NCBI RefSeq assembly: GCF_000499845.2
Contig: NC_023749.2
Coordinates: 4,063,030-4,127,029 of the forward strand
DNA: 64,000 nt
DNA from: Phaseolus vulgaris
Taxonomy: Eukaryota > Streptophyta > Magnoliopsida > Fabales > Fabaceae
Reading direction: 5' to 3'
Both the position numbers and the translations under genes were made by a program. The notes under the pieces were generated by a model. That model was not told where the DNA came from. It saw only the letters and a list, made by a program, of their open reading frames with translations, and ran no database searches. Of the stretch, positions 12,547 to 25,500 are shown piece after piece (the stretch's first letter is position 1; every line of letters begins with the position of its first letter).

Positions 12547-14023
12547 ATGGAGAATTCTTCTAAGGCTAACGGAAATGGATCAACTGAGAATGGATACTCT
12601 ATTGCGAGGCACTCTTATCAACCCTCCTTGAAGGGGTCATTACCTTGGCTGGACATAAAGGTATTTTATGTAAGAGTGTGCAAGTGTGAGCTTGATGATT
12701 CCACTCCTGGGTTCCTTACATTGAACCATGTTCCTTTGAATCCCGACACTCTTCTTGAAGTTAATGGTGTTCGAACTAGTATATATTCTGATGGGATGTC
12801 AACACTTCTGAAAAGAGACAGGGTAGATAGAAAATCAGAAGAAGTGACCTTTGTAAGCACCGATAGCGTAAGGATGAGTGGTAGTGTGAAGTTTGATGTG
12901 TTTGATGGAGATGTTCTTCTGCTTTCTGGTGTCTTGGAATTATGTAACACCAATGCTATTGTCAGGGAATCAAGTTATAATGGACAAAGGTGGAGCATGA
13001 ACTGTGAGTCATACATAATTCCAGGCACTAGCTTCTTCAAGGGGAAGCAATTGCTATTATCAGACTCAAGTCTCCCATCAATTGAGGTCTACATTGCAGG
13101 ATCCTTCTTGGGTACTCCAATTATCTTAACAAAATCCTTGCAGCTTTCTCAGAAAAAGCATGCAAAGAAGGGGGTGTTGGATGTAATTCCAGAGCATGAG
13201 GGCAGTGAAAATGGGAAACATCCTTCTTCAGCACTTACTTTGGAGGTAATTAGTGTTTGTTCAGATTTTCTTGACGTCCTTCTAATATTTTCATCTTTTT
13301 CTATGCCATTTCATCATCTAAGTTAACTCTATGCATGTCTGACTTTGCTTTTACTGCCTTAATACACCTATGTTGAGTCATTTGAAAGTGGGAGGGTTTA
13401 ATAGATATAAGCATTTCTGTCCGATGGATTTCAGGACCTGAGACTAGGAGATGGGACTTAGATAATACAATTCTGATACAACTGAAAATAACCTTTGATC
13501 TGTTTTCAACGTTTTACTTTCCTTCTTAAAATTACTTTTTTCACTTATGCATTGCTTTTTTTATGGATAGCTGTCAAGAAAAGGACTCCATTCATGTGTA
13601 GTTCTTCATTTATGTTTGGTCCCCGCCGGAACACATGCAATTAGCTAATCAGCATTACCTAATAAGTGTTGAATTTTCTCCCGAGAAGATGTGGAAAATT
13701 GATAGCCGAGCCAATTGCAATTTGAAGAAGATTCCTTTTTCTTTTTTCACAAATTAAAGACCATCCTTCTTAATATTTACATGCCAATCATGCAGGCCCC
13801 AGATTACCTTTGCGACAAATATGAAGATGAAGATTATAGCAGCCTCTACTCAAGAACAACATATGCTGATGGAGAAGATGGAGAACTTTCATGGTTCAAC
13901 GCTGGTGTTAGGGTTGGTGTTGGTATTGGACTTAGTGTTTGTCTTGGCATTGGCATTGGAGTTGGCCTGCTTGTTAAAACCTACCAAGGCACCACTAGCC
14001 ACTTTAGAAGAAGGTTGTTCTAG
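12547..14023 (+). CDS. At1g01500-like protein of unknown function
   Basis: The model joins 12547-13245 (TTGGAG|GTAATT donor) and 13796-14023 (CATGCAG acceptor), giving 308 residues. The N-terminal part (SLPWLDIKVFYVRV, PGFLTLNHVPLNPDTLLEVNG, GSVKFDVFDGDVLLLSG) matches the plant family around Arabidopsis At1g01500. Some databases label that family erythronate-4-phosphate dehydrogenase-like, but I see no dehydrogenase motif, so that label should not be taken as function. The C-terminus has an acidic stretch (DKYEDEDYSSL), then a Gly-rich hydrophobic segment of about 25 residues (roughly 268-295: VGVGIGLSVCLGIGIGVGLL). That suggests a single C-terminal membrane anchor followed by a short basic tail (FRRRLF). 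The start is the first ATG after the leader and gives MENSSKANGNG. The gene stands alone. Confidence 0.88.
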
Positions 14024-14784
14024 TTGTTGCTTTTATTTTTAAGCTTAAAATCCTCTGCCTTTTGTCCATCTCCCTCTTAATCCAAAGACAGCTAACCTTA
14101 TTTTTGTCCATATCCCTCTTGATCCAGAGGCAAGAGGTTAAATATCTTGTCTAACGGAGTGGAGTTTTTTTTTTCTTTGGAGTTGCTATATGTAAAATAG
14201 TTCATTTTTAGTGCCATTCTGTGAGAGTTATATCATCATAAGTAAAGCAGGAAGAAGTTTTCAATTGTTGTCTCTATTTGTGAAGGTGGTGATAACATGA
14301 TTTGATTTAAAAGTAGAACTAGTTTAGTTTTGATTTCCCTAATGACACTAATAATCCTCCTCCAACAAAGTAATGAGAAATTGATTCGATAATGATATAG
14401 CTGGTGGTGGTGCAGAGGACGGTTGTATTCCAGACCTAGATTCACGAGAGAGGTGACATGAGGATCTATACTACACACACACTCACATATATATATATGT
14501 ATGTATATGTAAAACATGTATTTTCTTTCTGTCATGACAATTGTGATTGATATTCTTTTATTTTGGTTATTCAAAGCAGTAAAGTTATAACACAATTGAA
14601 ACTTAATTGAACATTAAAGATAACATGATAGATGGAATGAGATAAGAAGTTTAAAACAAAGTTGAAAGTTCGAAATTATAGGTTTGCTAGGTGGATGGTT
14701 GTGCAAAGTTTGTTCATGGAATTATTGTGGCCTTGCGTTCTTCCTGGTCCAAATTAGTTCGCAATTGAAAGGTAGTGAGGTTCT

Positions 14785-14876
14785 GTAGGTGCTTGAGTTT
14801 GACGCGTAGATGTGACCAATCTCTATGCATGTAGGTGCTTGAGGTTGACGCATAAATGTGACTAATCTCCATGCAT
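14785..14876 (+). repeat. 46-bp tandem duplication
   Basis: Two adjacent 46-base units (14785-14830 and 14831-14876), each beginning GTAGGTGCTTGAG and ending ATGCAT, differ at 5 positions. No gene is involved. Confidence 0.9.
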
Positions 14877-16784
14877 GTTGATTGGCTATGCAGAACAAAC
14901 ATTCAACCTTATCTCCGAACTTATTTTCCCTGCTGTCGTCAACTAATTTTTTTTGGTGAAGACATTTCATTAAAAAAAGTACAAGTTGTATCAAAATTGA
15001 CATATTACAAATGAAATAGAAACCACCAATGCAATGCAATAGTATAAAAATATGATCCCTCTCTAAATATACACATGTTAAATTACTGCATAGCAACCAT
15101 AGAAACATAATTATGCTAAAGTAGACGGTGCAGCCATAGTCCAACATCTGTCCCCTGTTGTCTGTGTATGTAAACCTGCATATGGAATTTTCGGTACCTG
15201 CTTCAAATTAGATAAATGGACGATCAATCCCTCTTATACCTATTCTCAATTCTAGCACTGTTAAATTTCATTTTGGTGTTATGAATGATCCAGTCACACC
15301 AAATTCAAGCATCACACAACCAATAGGTCTTCACTATAAACCAGCATGAACAAAGGCCTATTCTGCACCCCTATATGCGCCGAATTGTGCCACAACACAA
15401 CAGAACAAAAAAATGAGTTATATACCAGAACAAAGCTTGCATAAGTAAAAACCAACCATTATATGGTTGTGTGCAATAAAAAGTAAATGTAATTACAAGC
15501 CTAACCCCAGAGCACCTGCTGAAATTGTTATTACGGCAGAAGAAATTATGGTCAGTTTTATAAATCTTTAACTTTCACCGCTCTTTCAACCGCCTAACTT
15601 TTTGTCTCACTTCAATGTGGTAGTTCAATCTTCTTCACAACATCCCACCTAAAATCTTCAACCCCTGAACACCCAACACCAGCCTCCCTTCCCTTCAATA
15701 GGATACAAGTATTAGCAATTTGTCTGTCAAACTCCATAAAGTACAGAAATGCATAGCCTGACACCACCCCAAGTTAAGAACACAACAATCAATGTCATGT
15801 GTCCGAATCTACACTACCCCACCCTTCTGAATAAACTCTAACAACTTCCAAAACACAATATAAGGTTGTCCTCACACCTACTCCTATTTAACTTCCATAA
15901 AGGCCTAGGCAAGGATTAAGGCTCCAAACCAGAAAAAGGTAATGAAAGGTTTTTCTACTGGTAGGGCACCTCGGTATCGACCATCATGTGTAAAATGCAT
16001 TAAGGTAACAAGATATTAAAATAGATTAAATTATACGAAAAATTAGGTAATACACTTTTAATCATGGTATACATGTTAATTTTATCTCAGTCTAATAATA
16101 AAATTATCTTCAAGGCCATATAAATAAGTACAACAACCAAAATAAAAAGTACATCATTTTTACAACATTAACTGCAATCAAATACCGAATACTCATTCAA
16201 TCGTCAGAGAACTTTTTATAGGTGCAATCTCTCTCAAGAGTCGAAATTCAAACACTAAAAGAAGAAAAGGAAGGAAGAAGAGGAGAACCGAAGAGAAAAA
16301 AAATCAATTATTCAATAAGCAGTTATTAATGTCATAATCCCACGTACAAAAACGATTATAGTCTTCATCCTTATTCAAGATCACGCCATATAGCTAATAT
16401 GATGTATCAAATCGTCATCATTCCATATGCAACAAATAATTGCACATCAAATAACATACCATCTTTTCTTAAATAGATTTCGTGACAAGTCCTTGTTGTC
16501 AAAAAGTGATCAACCACATTACGGGTAAATCAAGATACTACATCCAACCAAGCATAACACGCTTCCAGATTTTATCTACCTATGCCAAGTGAATAAGATA
16601 TGAATCATGAACTATTCAAATCACCTATTGATAAAAAATTCCTTTTCTTAAAATTATTCTTTGTTGGAAGTTCTTTTTTCACACACCTCCAAATAAGAAT
16701 GATAGCCTTAGGAGTAAATTTAACTTCCATACATCAAGCCAAAAAACTTATTATGTACCTCTCAGAGAGCCACGCGATATATGA

Positions 16785-16850
16785 TAACCTTGAGATAGCT
16801 TTATGCTATAATTCTTTTCTCTGATTTTACATTATTTTTAAGAATAATAA
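16785..16850 (+). repeat. Dispersed direct repeat, copy 2
   Basis: Same orientation and nearly the same sequence as 1181-1243 (TAACCTTGAGATAGCTTTAT, then TTATTTTTAAGAATAATAA), with a few inserted bases. Confidence 0.7.
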
Positions 16851-17578
16851 TTCAATCAAACATTTTACCTTTTCATTTATTTTTAAGCTACAAAGGTCAA
16901 ATATTATTAATATACTATTTAATCTCTTATTTGATGAGGTAAATAAAAATTAATACCAGTGTTTGACTCCTCTATTTTTCTCTTCCAAAGAAAAATACCC
17001 TTAATACTTTCCTAATACTTTCCGGGTAACGTTCGGCTGAAATGCTTCAAACAACAATTTAAACGGTAACGTCCCCGTTGAGCTTAGGTCAGAAGTTTCA
17101 TAACTAAAACGCACAGCTTCACTGAACTCCTGATTTGATTCTTTTACAACTGTTTCTATAACAACTTTAAATGTAACAAAAGATTCAAGTTATTGAGCTA
17201 AGAATTTCAAAATTAATTTAATATTAAAAAAACAACATTCCTCAATCCATACTAAAAAAACGACCGACATATTTTAATTGAGTTTTCAAAATGGGGGAAA
17301 ATGTTTTATTTGCAACGAGTTATGAGAAAGCATATGATTTTGACGAAAAAATTCGTAAGCATCGTTTACATGCAACTTTAGACCTATAATCATGCTTTCC
17401 AAGAAAGCCATTAGCAACTAGCATCAGGACATGGTCTATGTATTTGGGATGTGGTTTGTCCTAGAAGACAAGACAGTTTATTTTGGATTTATATGTACAA
17501 TGTTAATGTTAAAGTTGAAGTTTCTGAACATAGTATTTACATATATGCACAATATTTGACAGCATGCAAAGCAAGAAC

Positions 17579-20188
17579 TCATTGATCAAAGAGAGAATCT
17601 GGTTTGAGAGGTCGAGCTGCACGGCGGAACCAGGTGTTGAATGCAGTGACCAAATGAGGACAATCTTCAACATTTCGGGTTGAAAAGCTGAGGCAACTCT
17701 GCAGCAATTCTTGAGCATCTGACAGGGGCAATGTGGAGATGATGCGCAAGAATGTTGCTTCCAGTTCCAGATACAACGATTTGTTGCCAGGTGATATTGG
17801 CGAAACATTATCTTTGCATGCAACTAAAACGGGTAGCCAATCTTCTACCAGCTTCCTTCTCACCTGAACACACCAAAAAAAATAAGCATCAATATGCAGC
17901 AATCGAATTAGATCATCTAATATTGAGAAATTTAAAAATAATATCTATGGAGAAGGATGCAACGTGATTAAAATCAATCTCAAATGGAAAGGAAACGTCA
18001 AACTTGTTGCAAGTGAAATCTTCTATTTAAAATAACAAAGGCATAGGGTGCTGCGGGATTTGGAAACTTAAATTACAGTTCCTTGAGTACTTTCGACACA
18101 CAATAAAGGCTGACATTTATGGTCAATCCTAGTTATCATTGTAAAACACTAATTTTGATGAAAAACACCACCAAACATACGTACAGAAATATTAGTACAG
18201 GATATTGTTAAACGTGTCAGAGTGCATTAGAAAGAGAGGAATAAAAACAGTGAATATTTGACTATTTTGCATTAATTGGCTATGTAAGTTATATATGCTA
18301 AAGCAAAATGTTCAGAACAAAAAAAAATTAAAAATGGTCCATTGAAAACGCCAATCTAACAGGCCAAAAATTAACTAGTTATTATTATTATTACCATTCA
18401 ATTTATTTTTACCCCTCTGGCATTGCAATTTAGCAAGTTAGATGACCAAATGCTTCAACCCTCAAGAGGTGCTGCTGAATCCCTTTAAGAACCACTCGGC
18501 AGCAGCACATTTTGGGGGATTTCAATACAATACTTTTGTTCCGATTATAAAATAAATTCTATAACCCGCATTTCCTACCCAGATATGCAGAACTCAGCAT
18601 CAAATACGCTGTTGGAAGGGAGCACAGTAAATGAATTCCATATACCAGGTACAAACATAGCACAATGTTCCCAATCCCACATTCTCCTCAACTCACGAAT
18701 GCAACATTTGAGTTTCTTTCAACAAAAATAAACAGAATAACATAACATTTTGAAATAACAATTGTTGAGGAAATAAAGTTGAACTGCGCTTATTTCTGCA
18801 CCTAAGCAACATGTTTGGATCAGATTCCACACACAACAACATCAACAATTGCTCACCTGAGGCTAGAGTATGTTTGAATAAACAGCTTAATCAAAGACTC
18901 AATAGTGAACTCATTAACAAAGAAACGTGAACACTAAAAACATTACCTGTCTAGAAGCGAGAATGGTGCCAGCAGAGACAGCATTGGCGAGCCTACAGGT
19001 ACATCTAAGAATAACAGCAGGAAGGCCAGGTACAATGTTCCTCCATGCATCATCACGAAACGCCCTCTGCAAATCAGCAGTGAAACACGCTTGCTCGCTC
19101 CATTCCCTCACAGCCACATCCGCAACCCTAAGCTCGATCATCCTCTCCACAAGCCACAAAAGATGCTTCCCATTCGTCGATGCCTTATGCAGATTCAGCC
19201 TCTGAATGGCCTCCGTCTCGTTGTGATCCCCTCTGAACACTGGACTCGAATAATCCTCCAACGACTCCTTCACCGTCTTCAAGCTTCTCGAGAACGCCTT
19301 CTCCAACACTCTCTTCGCCGTCTCCCTCGACGACAAATCCCTCAGTATCTTCCCTACGAACGCCTTAACGAACGCCGTGTTCCCATAACTGTTCATCGCC
19401 GACGAAACCAGACCCTCCAGCATCGCTTCGCACGAGTCCTCTCTCGATGGCGAAACCCTAGCCACGAGCTCCTTCGACTCTTCCTCGCTCAGGAACGGGA
19501 TTAATCTCTCCACTCGCTTCTCTTCCTCCTCCGTCCACGGCACCGCCTCCAGGAAATCCACGCACCAGCGCACGCACTCCTCGAAGAGAAGTTCCAGCGC
19601 CACCGGCAACAGATCCAGCGCCGTTGAAGCGCTATCTACTACAGCGGCGAAGTCGTTCGTGTATAGAAGCTCCAGGACGGTGAGATGCGACTGGATCGAG
19701 CCGTTGGCGGGCGGAACGCCGAGGTTGAGGCGGAAGAGATCGCCGTCGGCTGAGGACGCGTGATCCGGCGCTTGGACGTGGCCGATCCACCTGTCGGATA
19801 GGAGAGCAGAGAAGTATTTGGAGCGGCGAAGGATGTCGGAGTGGAGGTAGACGTGGAAGTCGGAGTTGGAAACACAATCGGCGGTAGCAGTGGCGGTGGC
19901 GGTGGGGGAGGACTGAAGTGGAGAGGGAGAGTCCATGAAGAGGCGGAGGACGACGTCAGCAGTGACAGCGTCATTGAAATGGAGAGCTTCATCCGTCGAG
20001 GAAGAGGAACGGTCGTCAGCCATGGGCGAGGGACTGTCGTCCCCCATGGGAGAGGGACGGTGGGGGTTTTGGGAGATTTCGGTTAGGGTTACGTCGGAGA
20101 CGGAGGATATGGTGCCTACAGTGGAGGAGGAACGGCGGGCGGCGGTGGTTCGTTGCCGCTTCTTAGGAACTCCGGCGCTGGGAATCAT
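17579..20188 (-). CDS. BTB/POZ domain protein (At5g60050-like)
   Basis: Two exons: 18947-20188 (414 codons, ending AGACAG|GTAATG) and 17579-17863 (VRRKLVEDWLPVL to SLFDQ then stop), 508 residues in all. Residues 1-75 are basic, then Ser/Pro/Asp-rich and probably disordered, with a KKRQR basic patch that could be a nuclear signal. The BTB/POZ fold follows from about residue 77 (DVVLRLFMDS, DFHVYLHSDILRRSKYFSALLSDRW) to about 195. The C-terminal half is the plant-specific helical region, ending in a very conserved block (SDAQELLQSCLSFSTRNVED, NTWFRRA). BTB proteins of this type usually bring substrates to CUL3 ubiquitin ligases; that role is inferred here. The start ATG at 20188 gives MIPSAGVPKKRQ. 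The coding exon is far more GC-rich than its surroundings, which creates long spurious frames on the opposite strand. The intron is 1083 bp. Confidence 0.93.
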
Positions 20189-20229
20189 CGGAATGGATTA
20201 GAAGGAAATGGAGGAAAAGATTTTTTACA

Positions 20230-20255
20230 TTTATTTTATTTTATTTTATTTTATT
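20230..20255. repeat. (TTTTA)n microsatellite in the BTB 5' flank
   Basis: About five perfect TTTTA/ATTTT units begin 42 bases upstream of the BTB start codon, probably in the leader or core promoter. Confidence 0.85.
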
Positions 20256-22594
20256 GAGTGCATTGAAGGAAAAGGAAGGGAATGGAGGTGAGAACGCTTC
20301 GTTTCTTCCATTTTTTCTTTTATCAGTTTCTTTCTCTTGTTACCGTTTTTATCATTTCATTTAAAAATGGAATATATTTTCCTTCTCTTTTCTTTATTAA
20401 GAATGGATATTGCTTTAATTTTCGTTTTGGGTGTTTTTAATAATAACTGGATGAATTTAGTGATTTTTTAACATAATTTTAGATTGTTTTATCTGTAACA
20501 TAAATCATTGTCCAAAAATACTACATCCCATTTTCAAAACACAAAAAATAATAGGTAAATGATAAAATTATAAATATCATTATTTATTATTAATAAAAAA
20601 AAGAACTATCTAGGAGCACCTACTCAATTCTTTTCAGCAAAACGATCTTATCCAAAACCATCAGCACTTTGACGGTTTTCCTTTTCCAAGAAATAAAAAA
20701 ATTGGAACAATGACGTGGTGCCACGTCTCGAATCAAGACATGGATGCAGCTGTATAAGTTAAGATGATGGGTGCGAATACCAAGATACCCCTTCTTCTAA
20801 CATGGGCTCCGCTACCCTTGCCCAATGGGCTTAACAAATCAAACCAGATTTCTTCTTGCAACTACGTACCTTCTTTATGCACCACCATAGAAGAAGCGAA
20901 ATGATGATTTTGCCTTCTCTTCATCTTTTCCATTAAGCACTCATCTTCTTCTCCTTCTCAGCTGCAGCAACCCTCATGCTAATTACACCAACCTGAATCA
21001 CTCAACGTACACCCTACAATGAGGAGCTACACACTGTGACAGTTAAGCAAAACAAATATTTTATATCAATGATTTATTTATATGATCTTCTATGAATAAA
21101 TGATTAATCTTAGTTACGAGATTGAAAAACAAAACTTTAATATTTATGATATTCGTTCTTTTTATTCAAGGTTACCAAAATTACTAGAAGGAAAATGAAA
21201 ACTATGAAATATTTGCAATGAAAAATATTATTTTTGTTTTAGCATTCTGGATAAAATATCATTTCCAGATCATAAATCTTAGCATATACGTTATGTCTGT
21301 TATAATTATTCGGTATAGTATCTTTCATTTAATTATATATTTTTCTCATTTCTAATTTTTGTTTGACCCAATAAAAAAAATTCAATTATTTCTTCTAATA
21401 TAGAAATGTAGGTTTGGTCGTTGTTATGCATCGTGTTTTGTTTTTAGTAGGTCTTGTTGTTTCATACGAGGAAGGAATTGTAGTTAAAATAATATAAACA
21501 AATTTAAAATTAAGTTTAAATATAATTGTAATATTTATAAAACTAGTGAACTTTGATTTTAGTTTATATAAAAAGAAAATTGATTCTACGTTTATATAAG
21601 GAACACATTTTTATCTTAACAAAATGTATTACATAAAAAAAAATCATACTGTTTCGGTGTTTAAGAGAAAAAAATAAGAGAGTGAAAAATAGTTTTCTTT
21701 TAATTTTTTTTTCCTTTTACATTCCCATATTTTCTTCATCCAACCTTATACTTAAAAAATTTAATTTATTCATTCTAAATTCTACAATTAAAATACAAAT
21801 TTGTATTATGAATTGTATAATCTAAAATACTATACGACTCAAAAACACAAATTTTAACTTTCAAATTCTATAGCTCTATAACTCTTTGAATTCCACATTT
21901 CAAAAAATTTGTATGATTGGAACGTCCATTTTGTGTTGCATTTTACAAATCATCTCTAGTGTTGTGGAATGACTAATCAGATATTGAGTTGTTTTCAAGA
22001 TTTTGTGTCGCGACAAATCCAGAAGAAAATGATTGGATCTAGCATGATGATGAAGTTTCAATCTCCGTGAGGTTTCAACTGTTATTGTTTCTTATTATCT
22101 AAGAACCACAAACATCAATATTTTGTTTTCTTTCTCCTCAAACTAACTTAGTCATTAAGAAAAAAAAACTGAGAAACATGCACAAGAAACTCATATTATT
22201 TATAACTAATCAAAAGATGCATAATATTTTTTTTGTGAGATTTCATTCTTAACCCAAACTTCAACTTCACTTTCTAATTTCGTTATATATTATAGTAGAA
22301 GACTCATTATCCCCTATAAGACACTAGACATAATTGTTTAGAAATTTATAAATGGTCTCTTTCAAATTATCCTTTTGTGAGCACTCACTCAAAATCCATT
22401 TTATAAAATTAATCTTATTACTGATTTTCTTTTATCATAAATTATTCTAGATCCTAAACATTTTTTTTATAAAGAAATATTTTAAAGAATAAACAATCTT
22501 AAACTAAACAATTGTATTTTATAATTATATACTCAAATATATCACAATTCAATATCCAGTAGGTCTAATAGCTTTTAAACAATGTAAAATCTAT

Positions 22595-22980
22595 GTAGCA
22601 CAAACACGAATACGAACATGAAGATACGTATAATATCTAAAATGTATAATACAGGGACACATATCTATATATTATATAATTATGAATTATATAAATTGAC
22701 AATAAAGATTTATGTGCACAAATATATTTCAAATTACTTTTTGGAGCAGAAAAATGTTTTTCATGACTGGTTCAAAAAGATTTGTTTCTTATTTTTATAA
22801 TCATAATAAAAATTTATACAATAAGTTTGAGTTTTTAGAAAATTAATGTATTTTTCTTTTTTTAAATTGTGTTAGAACTGTACTAAAATTATCAAAAATT
22901 CAACAAATACTTTTTGAATTTGACACTTCACGGATACATGTCCTACAAATGTCATACGAATATACCGACACGCCATTTAA
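22595..22980 (-). repeat. Dispersed repeat, about 390 bp, inverted partner of 61103-61490
   Basis: The reverse complement of this stretch matches 61103-61490 along its length with scattered changes. Shared landmarks, read here on the plus strand, are AGCACAAACACGAATACG at the left end, AAGATACGTATAATATCTAA, and CGACACGCCATTTA at the right end. The ends are rich in CGTGTCCG/CACGAATAC motifs. A 60-codon frame at 22618-22800 lies inside and is not a gene. The family is unidentified. Confidence 0.8.
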
Positions 22981-25079
22981 AAAAATTGTCTAATGTTCTC
23001 GGTGTATAACTATATCAATAGAAGATAAGATATGAGACTATATTAACTATATAATAGAAAGTTATTCATGGTGCTAAGTAAATGTATTGTTTGAATAGTC
23101 AAAATAATAATGATTTTGAGCACAATATTGGCACATGCTACGCGACATGCGCCATAATCAGAAAACAATACCTACACCGTGAAACGTGCACGATGCACTC
23201 AAGCTGGGAATCATTACATTTCTCATGTGTCAAAAAACATTCAAATCTAATAACGTTAATAATCGTGTTAATAACATCTCTTATGCTGATTTTTTCTTTC
23301 TGTTAAATCAAATATTCAGTTCCCGTCCCCCTTTGTAGGAGTCAAATTTGAAAAATATTCTAAGTCAAAAGTTTAATCAATTATTCCAATAAAGTGTCTA
23401 AAAGGAGTTCAAGTTACTGTCCGTTGCATCGATAATATAATTTTCCCGTTTTAATTTTTCATCAAATTAAAACTCAAAAGGGCAACATTTTGCACTATAA
23501 TAGAGTGAGATATAAGTAATAATCACGGTTATGGTAAAAGCTATTAAGATTTGCATCTGAGAGAAGATAAATTAATTTCATCAACATAGTTATAACAAAT
23601 ACATAAATGTCAAGCAATGTTCTTAAACTATCGGTTAAAAAGTAAAAAAACTTTTGGTGGAGGAACAGGTGTATCCCTGTTAGTAAGCATAGTTTGAGAA
23701 GTTTTAAGTAAAAAATACACACTGAACCATAATCTCTTGAATGTTTTTATAATAAAAATTGTTTGAGAAGAAAATAAGGAAGAAAAATAAAATGAATTTG
23801 TATCGGAACTGAATAAAACCTTGAAATTTCAGTACGTTGACAGTTTAAAATGTATTAAAAAAATAAGATTAACGAGCCTACACAGTAATTAAGTAAACAT
23901 TAGGAGGTGTTTTTAATCATGATCTAAATGTTAATTCGACCAAATAATAGTGGACCTAAAATAATTATATAACTAATTACAAATTTTTTAAAAAATACAT
24001 CATTATCATGAATTAATTACATAACTACTTACTTTATCGTTGGAACATCTTTTACAAATATCATTTTGACCGAGAACTCAAAAAAATAGAGTTTAAATGA
24101 AGTGAAATAATAAGAATTGACAAAAGTAAAATGAAATGATTGATCTGAATAGAAAAAAAAATGACCCGACAAAGATAGTAGATAAAAGTCTCTTGATTTT
24201 TTTTTATAAGAAAAACAAAATTAATCCCACAAGCTATAATAAACTTACGAAAACTCCAATTTCTAGAGAAATTAAATGAAAAAAAATACTTATGCTAAAT
24301 TCAAAAGTTTATTTTAACAATGGTGAAAGAAAATTATCTAAATATAACTTTTGTTTTATAACCAAAAAACCTTTTCTAAAAAAAATTGTAAACTAGAAGA
24401 AAACTTGAACAAATTAATATATAATAGCGACCCATTGTAATATCAATTCTTACACTGTTACTGATTTTATACGAAATATAGTTTTTATAATTTTTTCTAT
24501 TGAATTATAATCCTATATTACTGTTTGCGATAAATATTGTGAAAATTAGTGTGATTGGACTGAAATAAAATATCTAGTAATGATTAGATTGATAAGAATA
24601 GACTAATGATCCGATAAGAATTGATACAAAAGGCTTAACAATGTTGGAATAAATTAAACTATTATGCAGTAATTTAAGATAGATCTAATTTTATCATAAA
24701 AAACGAGAGACATCTTTCATTTAATATATCAGCAATAGATTCCACCATAGATCCTCCAACAACTTTTACACTAAATACTTCCATCACAAGTTTTGAATGT
24801 CCCAAGCTCATTACTTAATATGTTGTCTGAAAAGATTAAAACATGTGATGTCTCACAAGTTTTAAATATTACTCACTTATATAGTTATTACCATTTAAAA
24901 TATTAATTTTTTTATCCTAATATAATTACATATTATTTCGAGTAGAAGTTAAAAGCAGTTTATATACACATTTCTCTTTAATTTGGAGGGAGACAAAATC
25001 ATGATGGTGTTTCAAACTTCAAAACAAATAATATCTCAAATGCGGTAGAGAAATCAAACACTCATTTCCTTAACGTTTG

Positions 25080-25500
25080 ACTGTATTGGTCGGTACCGGC
25101 TAAGTCAATTATAGCCTCGGTCGATACCGGATAAGTCAATTATGGTCTCGATCGCGATCGAGTTAAAGATCATATCAGGACACACAATAAAAGATAGTAA
25201 TGACAATTACAACAATACTTAAAGATCATATGCAAAAAATATTTTTGACAAATGAACTAACAAATGAATAAGTGAAAGATGCACATCTCTCTTAAGAAGG
25301 GACCACGACACATGTCAGTTGATAACTAATATCTGACCCATCATGATCAGGACCCATAGCCAATGTTATAAATAAAACCCTTTGCGGAGAAATAAGGTAC
25401 TTTTTTACCATTTACCATAATATACTATTTACAATAATACTTACTTGAGCGTCGAAATACTTTTTGCAGGTAACCCAAAATGAGCGTCAACATTCAAATA
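25080..25500 (+). mobile_element. LTR-like retrotransposon remnant 1
   Basis: This is richer in GC than its surroundings and resembles the U3-R-U5 part of a plant Ty3/gypsy-type LTR. It has a 31-bp tandem repeat (25088-25149), a 16-bp palindrome CTCGATCGCGATCGAG (25147-25162), a TATAAATA box near 25369, and then ACTTGAGCGTCG...TTTTTGCAGGTAA at about 25443-25474. That last motif recurs in the other three remnants. No polyprotein is nearby, so this would be a solo or truncated LTR. The family call is from pattern memory. Confidence 0.55.
25088..25149 (+). repeat. 31-bp tandem duplication
   Basis: Two adjacent 31-base units (25088-25118, 25119-25149) of the type GGTCGGTACCGGCTAAGTCA differ at four positions. 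They lie in the presumed U3 region of remnant 1. Confidence 0.9.

Larger units (their letters stand above)
14024..17578. other. Intergenic region, 3.5 kb
   Basis: The 3' UTR of the At1g01500-like gene probably occupies the first 200-300 bases. A short TA/TG run lies at about 14485-14512. A 46-bp tandem duplication is at 14785-14876 and a dispersed repeat copy at 16785-16850. Minus-strand frames of 119 and 141 codons (14236-14595, 14722-15147) match no family I know; the first is low-complexity and the second runs through the duplication, so neither is called. The bases next to 17579 are the expected 3' UTR of the BTB gene. Confidence 0.5.

Noticed and set aside
14236..15147. Minus-strand frames of 119 and 141 codons
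   Set aside because: Repetitive or low-complexity sequence (YIYIHIYICECV-type strings) and partly translation of the 46-bp tandem duplication; no domain seen.
19091..20201. Several plus-strand frames of 80-137 codons opposite the BTB gene
   Set aside because: They arise from the GC-rich BTB coding exon read on the other strand; the Arg/Pro- and Gly-rich products match no family.
22618..22800. 60-codon frame
   Set aside because: Lies inside a dispersed AT-rich repeat whose inverted copy does not keep the frame.
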